Positions 46,332 to 55,278 of a stretch of DNA of 64,000 nt are shown in pieces (within the stretch, counting starts at the first letter, position 1; the number at the start of each line of letters is the position of its first letter). Made by a program: the position numbers and the translations under genes. Source of the DNA: Robinsoniella peoriensis. Lineage in GTDB: Bacteria; Bacillota; Clostridia; Lachnospirales; Lachnospiraceae. The notes beneath the pieces were generated by a model. The model made no database searches and was not told the DNA's origin. It saw nothing but the letters and a program-made list of their open reading frames with translations. The DNA is taken from the NCBI RefSeq assembly GCF_000797495.1, contig NZ_JTGN01000011.1, positions 186,001 through 250,000 on the forward strand, given 5' to 3'.

Positions 46332-47345
46332 TTACGCCCTTTCCTTTACATCATCTCTTAATACTGTACAACTTTCTTCCTTACAATTGGAATTTTTTTC
46401 ATCGCATTTATCATAATCCAACTTTCTTACATGATATTGAATATCCTCTAATAACTTCCGATTCCCGGAAATGATATCGGCCTGCAAACCTACAATGCCT
46501 GTCATAACACCTAAAATAATCATCATACTGGCTAAAATAAGGGATTGTGTATGGCCACGACCTCCATCTATTATGAAGAAATAAATAAATCTAATACCAA
46601 TCGCAACTCCTATAAAAGAAAGAATACTACCGATAATCGTAAAGAAATACAACGGCCGATACATCATAAACGCCCGCACAATCGTCAGCATAGACTTCTT
46701 CACATACCCAAACATACTGCTAAACAATCTCGACGGTCTGAGTTCTCCATTCGTTCTAATTGGTACAGAAGTACAAGCCATCTTATTTCTCCCAGCCTGT
46801 ACAATCGTTTCTAATGTATACGTATACTCATTAATAACGTTCATCCGCAGCGCAGCTTCCCTGCTATATGCACGAAATCCACTTGGTGCGTCCGGAATAT
46901 CCGTCTTAGAAGCCTTACGAACAACCCAGCTTCCAAAATGCTGCAGTCTTTTCTTTAACGGCGAAAAATGTTCCGTATTATCAATCGGTCTTTCCCCAAT
47001 AACAATATCTGATTCCCCATCCAATATCGGTCTTACCAGTTTTTCAATATCTTCCCCGCAATACTGATTATCAGCATCTGTATTAACAATTATGTCCGCA
47101 CCATGTCTAAGACAGGCATCCAGGCCTGCCATAAAGCCTTTTGCAAGTCCTTTGTTTCTTTTGAAATTCACTACATAGTGAACCCCCCAGTTTTTTGCAA
47201 CTTCTACCGTATTGTCCTTGCTTCCATCGTTTATAATTAAATATTCAATCTCATCGATGCCGTCAATCTGTTTCGGCAAGTCATTCAGTGCAATTTCTAA
47301 GGTTTGTGCTTCGTTATAACATGGAATCTGAATAATCAATTTCAT
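46332..47345 (-). CDS. GT2 glycosyltransferase with C-terminal membrane segments (DPM1/GtrB-like)
   Basis: 337 residues: IIQIPCYNEAQTLE, IINDGSKDNT and the metal site NTDADNQY, then two membrane segments at about 228-258 and 268-290. Members transfer a sugar to polyprenyl phosphate or act in glycan assembly at the membrane. The polar Cys/Lys-rich tail is unusual. AAAGGA precedes the ATG. It follows the ugd terminator at 47395-47428 with no clear promoter of its own. Confidence 0.87.
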   Translation of the reverse strand: MKLIIQIPCYNEAQTLEIALNDLPKQIDGIDEIEYLIINDGSKDNTVEVAKNWGVHYVVNFKRNKGLAKGFMAGLDACLRHGADIIVNTDADNQYCGEDIEKLVRPILDGESDIVIGERPIDNTEHFSPLKKRLQHFGSWVVRKASKTDIPDAPSGFRAYSREAALRMNVINEYTYTLETIVQAGRNKMACTSVPIRTNGELRPSRLFSSMFGYVKKSMLTIVRAFMMYRPLYFFTIIGSILSFIGVAIGIRFIYFFIIDGGRGHTQSLILASMMIILGVMTGIVGLQADIISGNRKLLEDIQYHVRKLDYDKCDEKNSNCKEESCTVLRDDVKERA

Positions 47346-47394
47346 AATTATTTATCAACCCTTCCTTTGTTCTCTTTTTCTCTTTCAACCACCC

Positions 47395-47428
47395 AAAAAA
47401 CGGATATCTGCAAAAACGGATATCCGTA
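47395..47428 (-). terminator. Intrinsic terminator of ugd
   Basis: Minus strand: ACGGATATC pairs with GATATCCGT around a 10-nt loop and is followed by TTTTTT. It lies 11 nt after the ugd stop. Confidence 0.88.
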
Positions 47429-47438
47429 ATTTCTTGTC

Positions 47439-48749
47439 CTACATTAACTCACTATTCACTGTTTTACGGCCGATCGAATTATATACTATTTTTGTATCTG
47501 CAAACGCATCTAAGGAATAACAATTTCTTCCATCTAATACGATAGGTTTTCTCATGAGTTGTTCGTACTTCTTTATATCAAATTTCTTTACTTCATCCCA
47601 CTCGGTAAAGATAAAGCAGATATCCGCATCTTTTAAAGTCTCTTCGATGCTTGAACAATAATCAACTTTCTTTGGATAGAGCTTTTTAAAATTCTCAGCT
47701 CCTACCGGATCCCAGGCTTTCACATGGGCACCGTCTTCCAGAAGGATAGGAACATTCACAAGTGAAGCTGCTTCCCTCAGATCATCGGTTCCAGGCTTAA
47801 AGGTAAGACCCAATACTGCCACATTAAGATCTGTGAAGTCTTCATAATATTTTTTTGCTTTTTTCACCAGTTTTAATTTCTGGTTTTCATTTACATCAAT
47901 GGCCGCTCTGATTGTCTTTATTTCGTTGTCATTAAAACTTGCCAGCCAGCTTAAGGCTTTTGTATCTTTTGGGAAACAAGAACCTCCATAACCGATTCCG
48001 GAGTTTAAGAACCGCTTTCCTATACGGGCATCATATCCCATTCCTTTTGTAACATCTTCAATATCTGCACCTACGATTTCGCAGAGGTTAGCGATCTCAT
48101 TTACATATGAGATCTTCAATGCAAGGAAATCATTGGATGCATATTTTATCATCTCTGCACTTCTTCTATCTGTAACAATAATCGGTGCATCGAATTTTTC
48201 ATAGACATTTTTTAAAACTTCACCGGCTTTTTCATCTTCCACACCGATGACAATACGGGATGCATGAAGTGTATCCAAAACTGCGGTTCCCTGAGATAAA
48301 AATTCAGGATTAGACGCTATATCTACTTTGACATCATGTACCAAACGCTCCCGAAGATAGGATTCCACCTTGTCGTTGGTACCAATCGGAACAGTAGATT
48401 TTACTACAACTACACAATCCCGTTCTACGGATTGCGCGATCTGTTTTACTACTTTAAAGACATAAGCCAGATTTGCGGAACCATCCTGTTTTTCCGGAGT
48501 TCCCACGCCAATAAAAATGGCCTCCGCATCCTTATATGCAGCGCCATAGTCCGTTGTAAACTGCAGATGATCCATGCTTTGCTGCATTAATTCATCCAGT
48601 CCAGGCTCATAGATAGGGGATATCCCCTTTTTCATTTTTTCAACTTTTTCTTCATCAATATCAACACAAGTTACATCATGTCCTTTACTCGCCAGGCACA
48701 CACCTGTGACAAGGCCGACATAACCGGTTCCTGCAACTGCAATTTTCAT
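47439..48749 (-). CDS. ugd: UDP-glucose 6-dehydrogenase
   Basis: 436 residues. NAD loop GTGYVGLVTGVCLA from residue 7, Lys202 and Asn206 in IKYASNDFLALK, and catalytic Cys258 in GYGGSCFPKDTKAL. It oxidises UDP-glucose to UDP-glucuronate, adding an acidic sugar to the local precursor pool. It is a single-gene unit with its own extended -10 promoter and terminator. The epimerase or decarboxylase that would lead to galacturonate or xylose is not seen here. Confidence 0.96.
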   Translation of the reverse strand: MKIAVAGTGYVGLVTGVCLASKGHDVTCVDIDEEKVEKMKKGISPIYEPGLDELMQQSMDHLQFTTDYGAAYKDAEAIFIGVGTPEKQDGSANLAYVFKVVKQIAQSVERDCVVVVKSTVPIGTNDKVESYLRERLVHDVKVDIASNPEFLSQGTAVLDTLHASRIVIGVEDEKAGEVLKNVYEKFDAPIIVTDRRSAEMIKYASNDFLALKISYVNEIANLCEIVGADIEDVTKGMGYDARIGKRFLNSGIGYGGSCFPKDTKALSWLASFNDNEIKTIRAAIDVNENQKLKLVKKAKKYYEDFTDLNVAVLGLTFKPGTDDLREAASLVNVPILLEDGAHVKAWDPVGAENFKKLYPKKVDYCSSIEETLKDADICFIFTEWDEVKKFDIKKYEQLMRKPIVLDGRNCYSLDAFADTKIVYNSIGRKTVNSELM

Positions 48750-48788
48750 TTTATCTTCTCCGCATAATATTCACAATATAGTGTTTAA

Positions 48789-48817
48789 ATTATATCATAT
48801 GTTTTAAAATTTTACCA
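48789..48817 (-). promoter_or_regulatory. Extended -10 promoter of ugd
   Basis: Minus strand: TATAAT (48789-48794) with TGA upstream; a weak -35 (TGGTAA, 48812-48817) at 17 nt. It lies 40 nt before the ATG. GGAGA provides the ribosome site. Confidence 0.65.
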
Positions 48818-49021
48818 CCCTATATAAGGTTATTTTTTACATATTTTTTGCTAATTTTGACATTCTGAGGCATTTTAGTTCATACTTTTATAATATTTGA
48901 TTCATATTTCACGCTAAAGGCAGATCAAAAAAGTACTGTTTCTATTTAAATAGGACACGCTCCAAGGCCCATCTACCTGATTCAGAACAAGCCGTTCTCC
49001 GGGCATATCTCTTCTCATTGA

Positions 49022-49054
49022 AAGAGCTATCAGGTCAAATCACCGATAGCTCTT
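49022..49054 (-). repeat. Inverted repeat downstream of the aldolase gene
   Basis: AAGAGCTATC pairs with GATAGCTCTT, and GGT/ACC extends the stem into the loop. The minus-strand tail (TCAATGAG) is not a good U-tract, so it is a weak terminator or a stability hairpin for the aldolase transcript. Confidence 0.55.
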
Positions 49055-49162
49055 ACCTGCATTTTATAACTTTTTCTAATTTCAATAAAATATGTTGTAT
49101 CAAAATATTCAAAATGCCATTTCGAAAAGAAACTTCTGCACGTTTTTTGTAAAATGATAATT

Positions 49163-50761
49163 CTATTTCTCATAGAATGTATCTGTTATAAATTCCACAG
49201 AGATATGATCATCCATCTTTTTCAGGCAGTCAATCACATACTGGTTCATACTATTTGACTTCTCTTTTTCAATCCTGTATTCCATGCTGGAATTGTAGTA
49301 ATTATCTTCAATCGGTGAATAGCCATCAAAGCCGGCACATGCCACATGATCTACTTTTACTTTCATCAATGTTTTCAGGAGCATGATAAATGCATTATCA
49401 ATAATCTCAGCATCTTCATCTACCAGTGAACTATAGTTTAAGGTGTAGTCAAAGCTCCCTTTTGTATTCGTTACGTTTGATGTGGCAATTACCTTGGTAT
49501 CACGGTTCTTATACTCTGTGATCACGCTGTTCAGCTGAACATACCTTCTTGAATTGCTTAGGAATACGTAATCAACCATAAGGGCTCCCGGTATATAATT
49601 TGTAGAGATGACAACCGGATGATTTGCTTCAATATAAGCTTTGATTTTTTCTTCCTGAGCCTGGACATTTTTACCTGGTCCAACTAACAGAATTTTCTTT
49701 CCTGCAAACTGTTCTTCCAGTTTTACCAGATCATCCAGATCATTACATTCTGAATTCTGATACTGATTATACAGATGTTCAATATGCTTCTGATCGTATA
49801 ATAATTTCTTTTCAAATTCAATGCTGTCCAGTATTTCATTTAAGGACTTCAGAGATAATGTATGCTTGTCCATTAAATATTTTACATAACTTGGATGGCA
49901 GTTATTGGATGCCGACAGATAGAAGAAAAGATTATACCCCCATGGACTCTTTTCATAAATATTCATGATGTTGATATCGATCGCTTCTAACATCTGGCTG
50001 ATATCATAGTTTTTTCCACAATTGGTATTCAAATACATTGACAGCAATTCCATCGGCGCATTACCAGCACTTTTGCCCATTCCATAAAGAGTTGCGTCCA
50101 CTACTACCATACGGTCTGTGTGAGCTTTCAAAACTTCCATACAGTTGGAATACGCCAGCTGGAAGTTGTTATGGGAATGATATCCTACACCAATTTCCGG
50201 AATGAGGTTATGGTCTAATAATTCAAAATAGTGCATCAGATGTTCCTGATGAAGTAATCCATAGGTATCTACAATGGATACTGCGTAAGGTTTTAACTCA
50301 TTTACGAGATCGATAAGATCCAGCATTTCTCTGTCTGAGTAACTTGTAATCGAAACTGCCTGGGTAAATACCTGATAGCCCAATTCTTTTACCTGACGGC
50401 AGAACGCAATTGCTTCATGCATCAGATGTTTTTTAAAGATTACCCGGATACCATCCAGATAACTGTCCTTGCAGGGAGACAGATTTTCTATTCCGCAGGT
50501 TCCGAAATCGATCATTCCAACAACCATTGCCTGTCTTCTGTCAAGCCCGCCATAGATTTTTTCTACGCAGTCCGTGTTCGGCATGATGGTACGGTCGATA
50601 TCAAACTCGTGTCTTTCATCCAGGAATCCGACTTCGATCATGTCTACATTTGTGCTGACCAGTCTTTCAAATAAACTCACAATGTTGTCATGTCCAAATC
50701 TCCAGTCATTAACATAACCACCGTCACGTAAAGTACAATCTAATAATTTTATATTATTCAT
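49163..50761 (-). CDS. HMGL-like aldolase with C-terminal Rossmann-like domain
   Basis: 532 residues. A DRE-TIM aldolase: LLDCTLRDGGY with D8, R12 and D13, metal-binding His195-His197 in HSHNN, and the GMGKSAGNAPMEL loop. Relatives include 4-hydroxy-2-oxovalerate aldolase and HMG-CoA lyase. The C-terminal domain (about 335-532, KKILLVGPGKN) looks like a separate Rossmann-type unit. Near a KdsB-like CMP-transferase, a HAD phosphatase and a DUF115 protein, I infer that it makes or breaks a keto-acid sugar or its side chain. Product unknown. It has its own strong promoter. Confidence 0.75.
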   Translation of the reverse strand: MNNIKLLDCTLRDGGYVNDWRFGHDNIVSLFERLVSTNVDMIEVGFLDERHEFDIDRTIMPNTDCVEKIYGGLDRRQAMVVGMIDFGTCGIENLSPCKDSYLDGIRVIFKKHLMHEAIAFCRQVKELGYQVFTQAVSITSYSDREMLDLIDLVNELKPYAVSIVDTYGLLHQEHLMHYFELLDHNLIPEIGVGYHSHNNFQLAYSNCMEVLKAHTDRMVVVDATLYGMGKSAGNAPMELLSMYLNTNCGKNYDISQMLEAIDINIMNIYEKSPWGYNLFFYLSASNNCHPSYVKYLMDKHTLSLKSLNEILDSIEFEKKLLYDQKHIEHLYNQYQNSECNDLDDLVKLEEQFAGKKILLVGPGKNVQAQEEKIKAYIEANHPVVISTNYIPGALMVDYVFLSNSRRYVQLNSVITEYKNRDTKVIATSNVTNTKGSFDYTLNYSSLVDEDAEIIDNAFIMLLKTLMKVKVDHVACAGFDGYSPIEDNYYNSSMEYRIEKEKSNSMNQYVIDCLKKMDDHISVEFITDTFYEK

Positions 50762-50780
50762 TTTATTCTCCTGTTCTTAA

Positions 50781-50804
50781 AATATATTGACTCTTCAATA
50801 TATT
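50781..50804. repeat. Perfect 10-bp palindrome in the aldolase leader
   Basis: AATATATTGA and TCAATATATT around a 4-nt loop, about 20 nt before the aldolase ATG, with the ribosome site (AGGAG) outside it. It could be an operator or an RNA hairpin that affects translation. Confidence 0.6.
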
Positions 50805-50845
50805 GTTTTACAAAAACTGATATAGGTTACTGTAATACAGAACCT

Positions 50846-50874
50846 ATTATACAGGTAAATTAGTATTTTGTGAA
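50846..50874 (-). promoter_or_regulatory. Strong promoter of the aldolase gene
   Basis: Minus strand: -35 TTCACA (50869-50874), exactly 17 nt, -10 TATAAT (50846-50851). The transcript would begin with a hairpin (TAGGTT.CTGTA against TACAG.AACCTA) and then the palindrome at 50781-50804. Confidence 0.75.
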
Positions 50875-50968
50875 GTATTTTCCTATTTATGGTCAGCATT
50901 CAGACTTTTGATATATTATATTCTGTGCTTTATTCTTTTGCAATGCTGCAAATTTCTACTGATCTATT

Positions 50969-52726
50969 CTATCTGCTTCCCAAAATCTTCAGACACACGC
51001 GCATAATCAATCTTCCAAATCCATTCTTTTTCAACGCATTGCCTACACGGTATTCATCTGTATTCTTTATCTCTTTTAATTCAGCTGTACATTTCTTATA
51101 TTTTTTCTTAAGCTCATCACACTGCTTTTTTGTTTCTCCATATTTAAACTTCCAATTCTTAATCTGAGTACCCTGCCACGGCACCGGATAATTTGCAATT
51201 CCCGCAAGGATTGATTTTGGAATTGTAAATAATTCTTTCGGATTCATGTCAAACTGCGTACATTGACTCAGATCTAATATGGTTCCTTTGACCGGCGTCA
51301 TTGTTGCCAGTGGTGATAATAATACAAATGGATGTTTTGAATAAGTGGTTCTTCCATTCATCTCTACAGCATACTTCCCTTTAAGCACACTCTCTATCTG
51401 TCTTTCCGGATCTGCCTCTGTCTGGGTTTTACAATTGACCAACCCGTTAATTATCTCTTTTATAACAGGGTTGCCCTTTGCTGCGCCAAATACCTTATCT
51501 GTAAAATGTTCTTCATCAAAAAAGCTAAAGAATGCCGGATAACAGCGCATACAATCAAATGGTCCATTTATTTTCATGTTGGCGCCAAGATAAAATCCGC
51601 CTTCTGCATAAATTTTCTTTAACGCAAAATATCCGACTACCAATTTAAAATTCTTTTGAAGAAATGCCTGCTCTATCATCTGGTTTTCATGCACATCGCA
51701 GTTTTGCGGACTTAACACCACTGCCTCCCCCTCTTCACGAAAGGCCTGCTGTGCTGCTTCTGACGCCTGTTCGGATGTGATTTCCTGTGAAAATCCATCC
51801 AGATAAATTCTCTTAGGCATTGCCTGCTCTGTTAAGCTCAGATAATAGGTGATTTCCTTATACTTCTCCGGCTTAGCCAGATAGCATGGATTCTTTTCAA
51901 TCAAAGATGTAAGTGACTTGAAATACGAAAAGAACTCATCCCCAAAATACCACATTGCTTTCGATTTATCAATGGTCTTTTCTGCCATATTCATTACGAT
52001 TTCATTACGATATTTTGCATCAATATTCTCAATTGCCATTTTTGCAGCTTTTACAAAATCTAAAATTTTCTTTTCTTTTGTGCGGTGTACTGTGGAGTCT
52101 TCCCGATCCATCCAGTAATAAACCGGAGCCGGCTCATATCCGACTTTTACAGCCGCTGCGATCAAAATTGGAATATAGGCTACATCCTGGTAAATCATGT
52201 CTGCTGTTCCGCCCGTTTTTTCCCAGAGTTCTTTTTTTACCAGAAGGCTCCATAATGTAAATGGTGTAATATCCAGAAGCATACTTTCTTTGGTAACCGG
52301 TCCCGGCAGCAATCCCAACAGATATTTTCCGTTACCCCTTACCCGGTAGGAAGCGCCATAGATCAAATCACAATTTTCTTTTTGGGCACGTGCATACATG
52401 CGCTCTAAGGAATTCTCGATCATGTAGTCATCTGCATCACAGAACGCAAGATATGTACCTTTTGCTTCTTTAATTGCCAGGTTTCTTGCAATTCCCTGCC
52501 CATGGTTTTCCGTATGCAGAACCTGCATGATCTCCGGATATTTCTTTTTGTATTCATCGAGAATCACACCTGAACTATCTGTCGATCCATCATCGATGGC
52601 CACTACCTCTATTTCTTTCATGGTCTGGTTTACAGCAGAATCCAGACATCTTCTCAAATATTTTTCCACATTATATACCGGTATAATTACCGAAATCAGT
52701 ACTTTTTTATCCATTCTTTTATCCAT
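50969..52726 (-). CDS. GT2 glycosyltransferase fused to a GT32-like domain
   Basis: 585 residues from the ATG at 52726, preferred because GGGAGA lies 7 nt upstream; an ATG at 52747 lacks a ribosome site. The N-terminal GT2 domain has VIIPVYNVEKYLRRCLDS, AIDDGSTDSSG and AFCDADDY. From about residue 310 a second domain contains YFALKKIYAEGGFYLGA, resembling the sugar-binding region of GT32 enzymes but lacking a clean DXD in that stretch. A Lys-rich helical segment (KKQCDELKKKYKK) precedes the C-terminus. Two sugars may be added by one protein. It is separated from its neighbours by a terminator upstream and the aldolase promoter downstream. Confidence 0.85.
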   Translation of the reverse strand: MDKRMDKKVLISVIIPVYNVEKYLRRCLDSAVNQTMKEIEVVAIDDGSTDSSGVILDEYKKKYPEIMQVLHTENHGQGIARNLAIKEAKGTYLAFCDADDYMIENSLERMYARAQKENCDLIYGASYRVRGNGKYLLGLLPGPVTKESMLLDITPFTLWSLLVKKELWEKTGGTADMIYQDVAYIPILIAAAVKVGYEPAPVYYWMDREDSTVHRTKEKKILDFVKAAKMAIENIDAKYRNEIVMNMAEKTIDKSKAMWYFGDEFFSYFKSLTSLIEKNPCYLAKPEKYKEITYYLSLTEQAMPKRIYLDGFSQEITSEQASEAAQQAFREEGEAVVLSPQNCDVHENQMIEQAFLQKNFKLVVGYFALKKIYAEGGFYLGANMKINGPFDCMRCYPAFFSFFDEEHFTDKVFGAAKGNPVIKEIINGLVNCKTQTEADPERQIESVLKGKYAVEMNGRTTYSKHPFVLLSPLATMTPVKGTILDLSQCTQFDMNPKELFTIPKSILAGIANYPVPWQGTQIKNWKFKYGETKKQCDELKKKYKKCTAELKEIKNTDEYRVGNALKKNGFGRLIMRVCLKILGSR

Positions 52727-52850
52727 CCTCTTATCTCCCTGACTCATTTATATTTTTCTGTTCCGGAGCCTGTTTGAAAATCGCTTAATTCCGTTCATTC
52801 CGCAAACCGCAGCAGATTGTTGCTAATACTTTCCAAACTGGTTCTAACAC

Positions 52851-52900
52851 AAAACCCCGCGAACAGACATCCTTTCGAAAAAGCATGTCTGTCTGCGAGG
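52851..52900 (-). terminator. Strong intrinsic terminator after the HAD gene
   Basis: Minus strand: a 16-bp stem with one mismatch (CCTCGC...GACAT against ATGTC...GCGGGG), then TTTTGTG. It begins at the HAD stop codon and closes the tagD-led operon. Confidence 0.9.
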
Positions 52901-52902
52901 TT

Positions 52903-53553
52903 CTATACCCCAAAAAATTCCCTGATGTCCCCAACCGTATCAGCAGAAAACACATACGGATACTCTTTAACATCATCTTCAGTTCTAAATCCAAAACCAA
53001 AAGTGACCGCCATAAAATCAACCCCGGCTTCAAAAGCTCCCACTGCATCAGAAGTCGTATCCCCGATCAGGATTCCTTCTTTTGAAAATGCAAGCCCCAT
53101 GAGGGATTCACAGCGTTGAAGTACATCTTTTTTTGTCATTTTGCTGGCAAAATCTGATCCGCAAATTATGTCACAGTGTTTGCTTATTTGAAAATGTTCT
53201 AGTATTTCGATTGCATAGTCTTCTCTTTTCAAGGTAGCAACCCCGATTTTGTAACCATTTAAATGCAGGGCAGTCAGCAAATCATAGATACCCTCATAGG
53301 CTTCAGCCAAAAACAGATCATGGTTTTTATACCGATCCCGGAAAATTTCCGTTGCCTGATCGGCTTCTTCTTCTGATAATCCATACTGCTTCATCAATGA
53401 TTTTTTAATTGGCGGGCCAATAAAAGTGCGCTTTACTTCTTCAGCGAGAGGCTGATAACCCATCTTTTCGATCGTATAGTCCACACTTTTCAGTACGCCT
53501 GCTGAAGTGTCCAGCAGGGTGCCGTCCAGGTCAAATATTACAGCTTTATACAT
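52903..53553 (-). CDS. HAD family phosphatase (Gph/PGP-like)
   Basis: 216 residues. Motif I DLDGTLLDT has Asp8 and Asp10; motif II is VATLK (Thr); motif IV is GDTTSDAVGA. The helical cap between motif I and II is that of phosphoglycolate-phosphatase-like enzymes. Next to the KdsB-like gene (8-nt gap) it may remove the phosphate from a sugar acid before CMP activation, as KdsC does for KDO-8-phosphate. It could also be a general house-cleaning phosphatase. Confidence 0.88.
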   Translation of the reverse strand: MYKAVIFDLDGTLLDTSAGVLKSVDYTIEKMGYQPLAEEVKRTFIGPPIKKSLMKQYGLSEEEADQATEIFRDRYKNHDLFLAEAYEGIYDLLTALHLNGYKIGVATLKREDYAIEILEHFQISKHCDIICGSDFASKMTKKDVLQRCESLMGLAFSKEGILIGDTTSDAVGAFEAGVDFMAVTFGFGFRTEDDVKEYPYVFSADTVGDIREFFGV

Positions 53554-53561
53554 AAAAACTC

Positions 53562-54299
53562 CTATCCTACAATTCCTTCAGCAACCATTAGGTCCTTTAC
53601 CATTTCCAGATCCTTAGGTGTATCTACAGACACTGTTCTGCAGTCTACATCCACAAATTTCACTTTTTTATGATGTTCGATGTAGCGGATCAGGTCGCAC
53701 TCCTCTACCTTCTCCAGCAAGCTCTGTGGAGTGGTGACGAAGAAATCCAATGCTTCTTTTGTAAATGCGCAGATTCCAACGAATTTCTTATAATCGAACT
53801 CCAGACTCCCCTTTGGATAGGGAAGCGGGCTTCTGGATGTATAAAGGCCGTCGCCTGCTTCGTTTGCAATCATTTTAATATTTGTAAAATCAATAACTTC
53901 CGGTCCTGTCTTAATCGTGGTCATTGCATTTGCCACAAAGAATTCCGGTGTGTTTTTCGCTGTTTCCACTACTTTCTCAATTGCCTGGGCTTCGATTAAC
54001 GGCTCGTCTCCGCCGATAAACACGTAGATATCTGCGGGAATCTTATCGGATACTTCGTGCGTCCGCTCTGTAGGATTGGTGTGCTTTTCACTTGTCATTA
54101 GCACCTTGAATCCATATCCCGTGCAGACATCGTAAATTTCCTGATTATCCGTTGCTACATACACTTCATCAAAGTTTCTTACCTTGCTTACCTGCTGATA
54201 TACCCACCAGATCATTGGTTTGCCATGAAGATCCGCCAATGGTTTTCCCGGAAATCTGCTTGATTTGTATCTTGATGGTATTACTCCTACTACTTTCAT
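53562..54299 (-). CDS. KdsB-like CMP-sugar synthetase
   Basis: 245 residues. Motifs match 3-deoxy-manno-octulosonate cytidylyltransferases: IPSRYKSSRFPGKPLADLHGKP, PTERTHEVSDKI, GGDEPLI and VDTPKDLEMV. Typical KdsB has QGDEPL; here the Gln is Gly. The enzyme should attach CMP to a 2-keto-3-deoxy sugar acid. Gram-positive organisms lack KDO in lipid A, so the sugar is probably a wall-glycan component. Its start overlaps the DUF115 stop by 4 nt. Confidence 0.88.
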   Translation of the reverse strand: MKVVGVIPSRYKSSRFPGKPLADLHGKPMIWWVYQQVSKVRNFDEVYVATDNQEIYDVCTGYGFKVLMTSEKHTNPTERTHEVSDKIPADIYVFIGGDEPLIEAQAIEKVVETAKNTPEFFVANAMTTIKTGPEVIDFTNIKMIANEAGDGLYTSRSPLPYPKGSLEFDYKKFVGICAFTKEALDFFVTTPQSLLEKVEECDLIRYIEHHKKVKFVDVDCRTVSVDTPKDLEMVKDLMVAEGIVG

Positions 54300-55207
54300 G
54301 CGTTCACGCCTCCTAGTATGTCACTCAGGTTTACTCTTTCAAATGACTCCAGAGCGCCTCCTCTGGTTGCATTGTAAATCTTGACATCTCTCTCATTTGC
54401 AAAATCATTTAATTTATTATAAGCAAAAATCGCTTTCTGCCTGTAATATTCAGATACCTCTTCTTTTGTCAGATCCTGAGCTTTTAATCGGTTCTCAATC
54501 CGTTTTACGTCCATCTGTTTCATATCATCACTCAGATAATCTTTGATAAAATGGCTGTCTTTTGCTAAGCTGGATGTACAGTCCACACCAATCAGATAGA
54601 TTTCTTTAAATCCCATGTAAATGGCAAGTTCTATCATAAATGACATAACCGTAGCACCCGACGGAACATAATATGACAGAAAATTGTTACTGATCTTATA
54701 GGGTTCTTTTGCCACATTGTAGACATAGGTGCTGTCCTTCGGCCTTTTTTTCATATAGTGATAAGCAGTAAGATTTACAAAGAAAGGTGCCTCTACATTG
54801 TCTGCAATCTCCTCTGACAGATTTTTTGCAAACATCACATCAATAAGGCAATGGTAAGTGGGCCTCCACTCTGTCTGGTCAAATATTTTATAAACCATAT
54901 TGCAGCCAATCGTTGTCTCATCTTTAATCAGGTCCAGATCGCTGCTTGTTAAGCTCGGACCATTTCCCACCAGAAAGCACCGTTCACCCTGATGCTTATC
55001 CTTATAAGACTTTAATCGTTTACTGTTTGCCAACAGACAGATACCTCTGCCGCGAAATACACCTGATAATCGAAAGTAACCTTCTTTTGTTTTCTTAAAA
55101 ACCAGTTTTATCAGCTTCTTAATACGTCGAAAACCTTTTTTTATGAATCGAATTATCTTTTTCACGCGCCAGCCAATGCCGACTTTCAGTTTTTCTGCGA
55201 ATCCCAT
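54296..55207 (-). CDS. DUF115 (Maf-like) protein, candidate CMP-sugar transferase
   Basis: 303 residues. A very basic N-terminus (1-45) is followed by the DUF115 signature FLVGNGPSL and GCNMVY, and later YYVPSGATVMSFMIELAIYMGFKEIYLIGVD. In flagellar Maf proteins this domain transfers CMP-activated nonulosonic acids. It overlaps the KdsB-like gene by 4 nt, so a role as the transferase for the CMP-sugar made by that enzyme is a reasonable inference. The basic start may bind the membrane. Confidence 0.72.
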   Translation of the reverse strand: MGFAEKLKVGIGWRVKKIIRFIKKGFRRIKKLIKLVFKKTKEGYFRLSGVFRGRGICLLANSKRLKSYKDKHQGERCFLVGNGPSLTSSDLDLIKDETTIGCNMVYKIFDQTEWRPTYHCLIDVMFAKNLSEEIADNVEAPFFVNLTAYHYMKKRPKDSTYVYNVAKEPYKISNNFLSYYVPSGATVMSFMIELAIYMGFKEIYLIGVDCTSSLAKDSHFIKDYLSDDMKQMDVKRIENRLKAQDLTKEEVSEYYRQKAIFAYNKLNDFANERDVKIYNATRGGALESFERVNLSDILGGVNA

Positions 55208-55278
55208 TATTACACCTCTGACTTCTATAATTTCGTAAATGATATCTTCCCTGCATTTCGGATCTGTAAAAATTTATT

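Larger units (their letters stand above)
48750..49162. other. 413-nt intergenic region: ugd promoter, a hairpin, short unassigned ORFs
   Basis: It holds the ugd promoter, a 10-bp inverted repeat at 49022-49054, and short minus-strand frames around 48930-49010 (one reading MPGERLVLNQ) that do not extend to a recognisable protein. No confident gene. The stretch could be a decayed insertion, but no terminal repeats or transposase motifs are visible. Confidence 0.5.

Noticed and set aside
48930..49015. Insertion-sequence remnant
   Set aside because: No terminal inverted repeats, target duplication or transposase motif could be seen.
52785..53048. Minus-strand frame of 87 residues overlapping the HAD gene end
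   Set aside because: It runs across the HAD gene in another frame and through its terminator.
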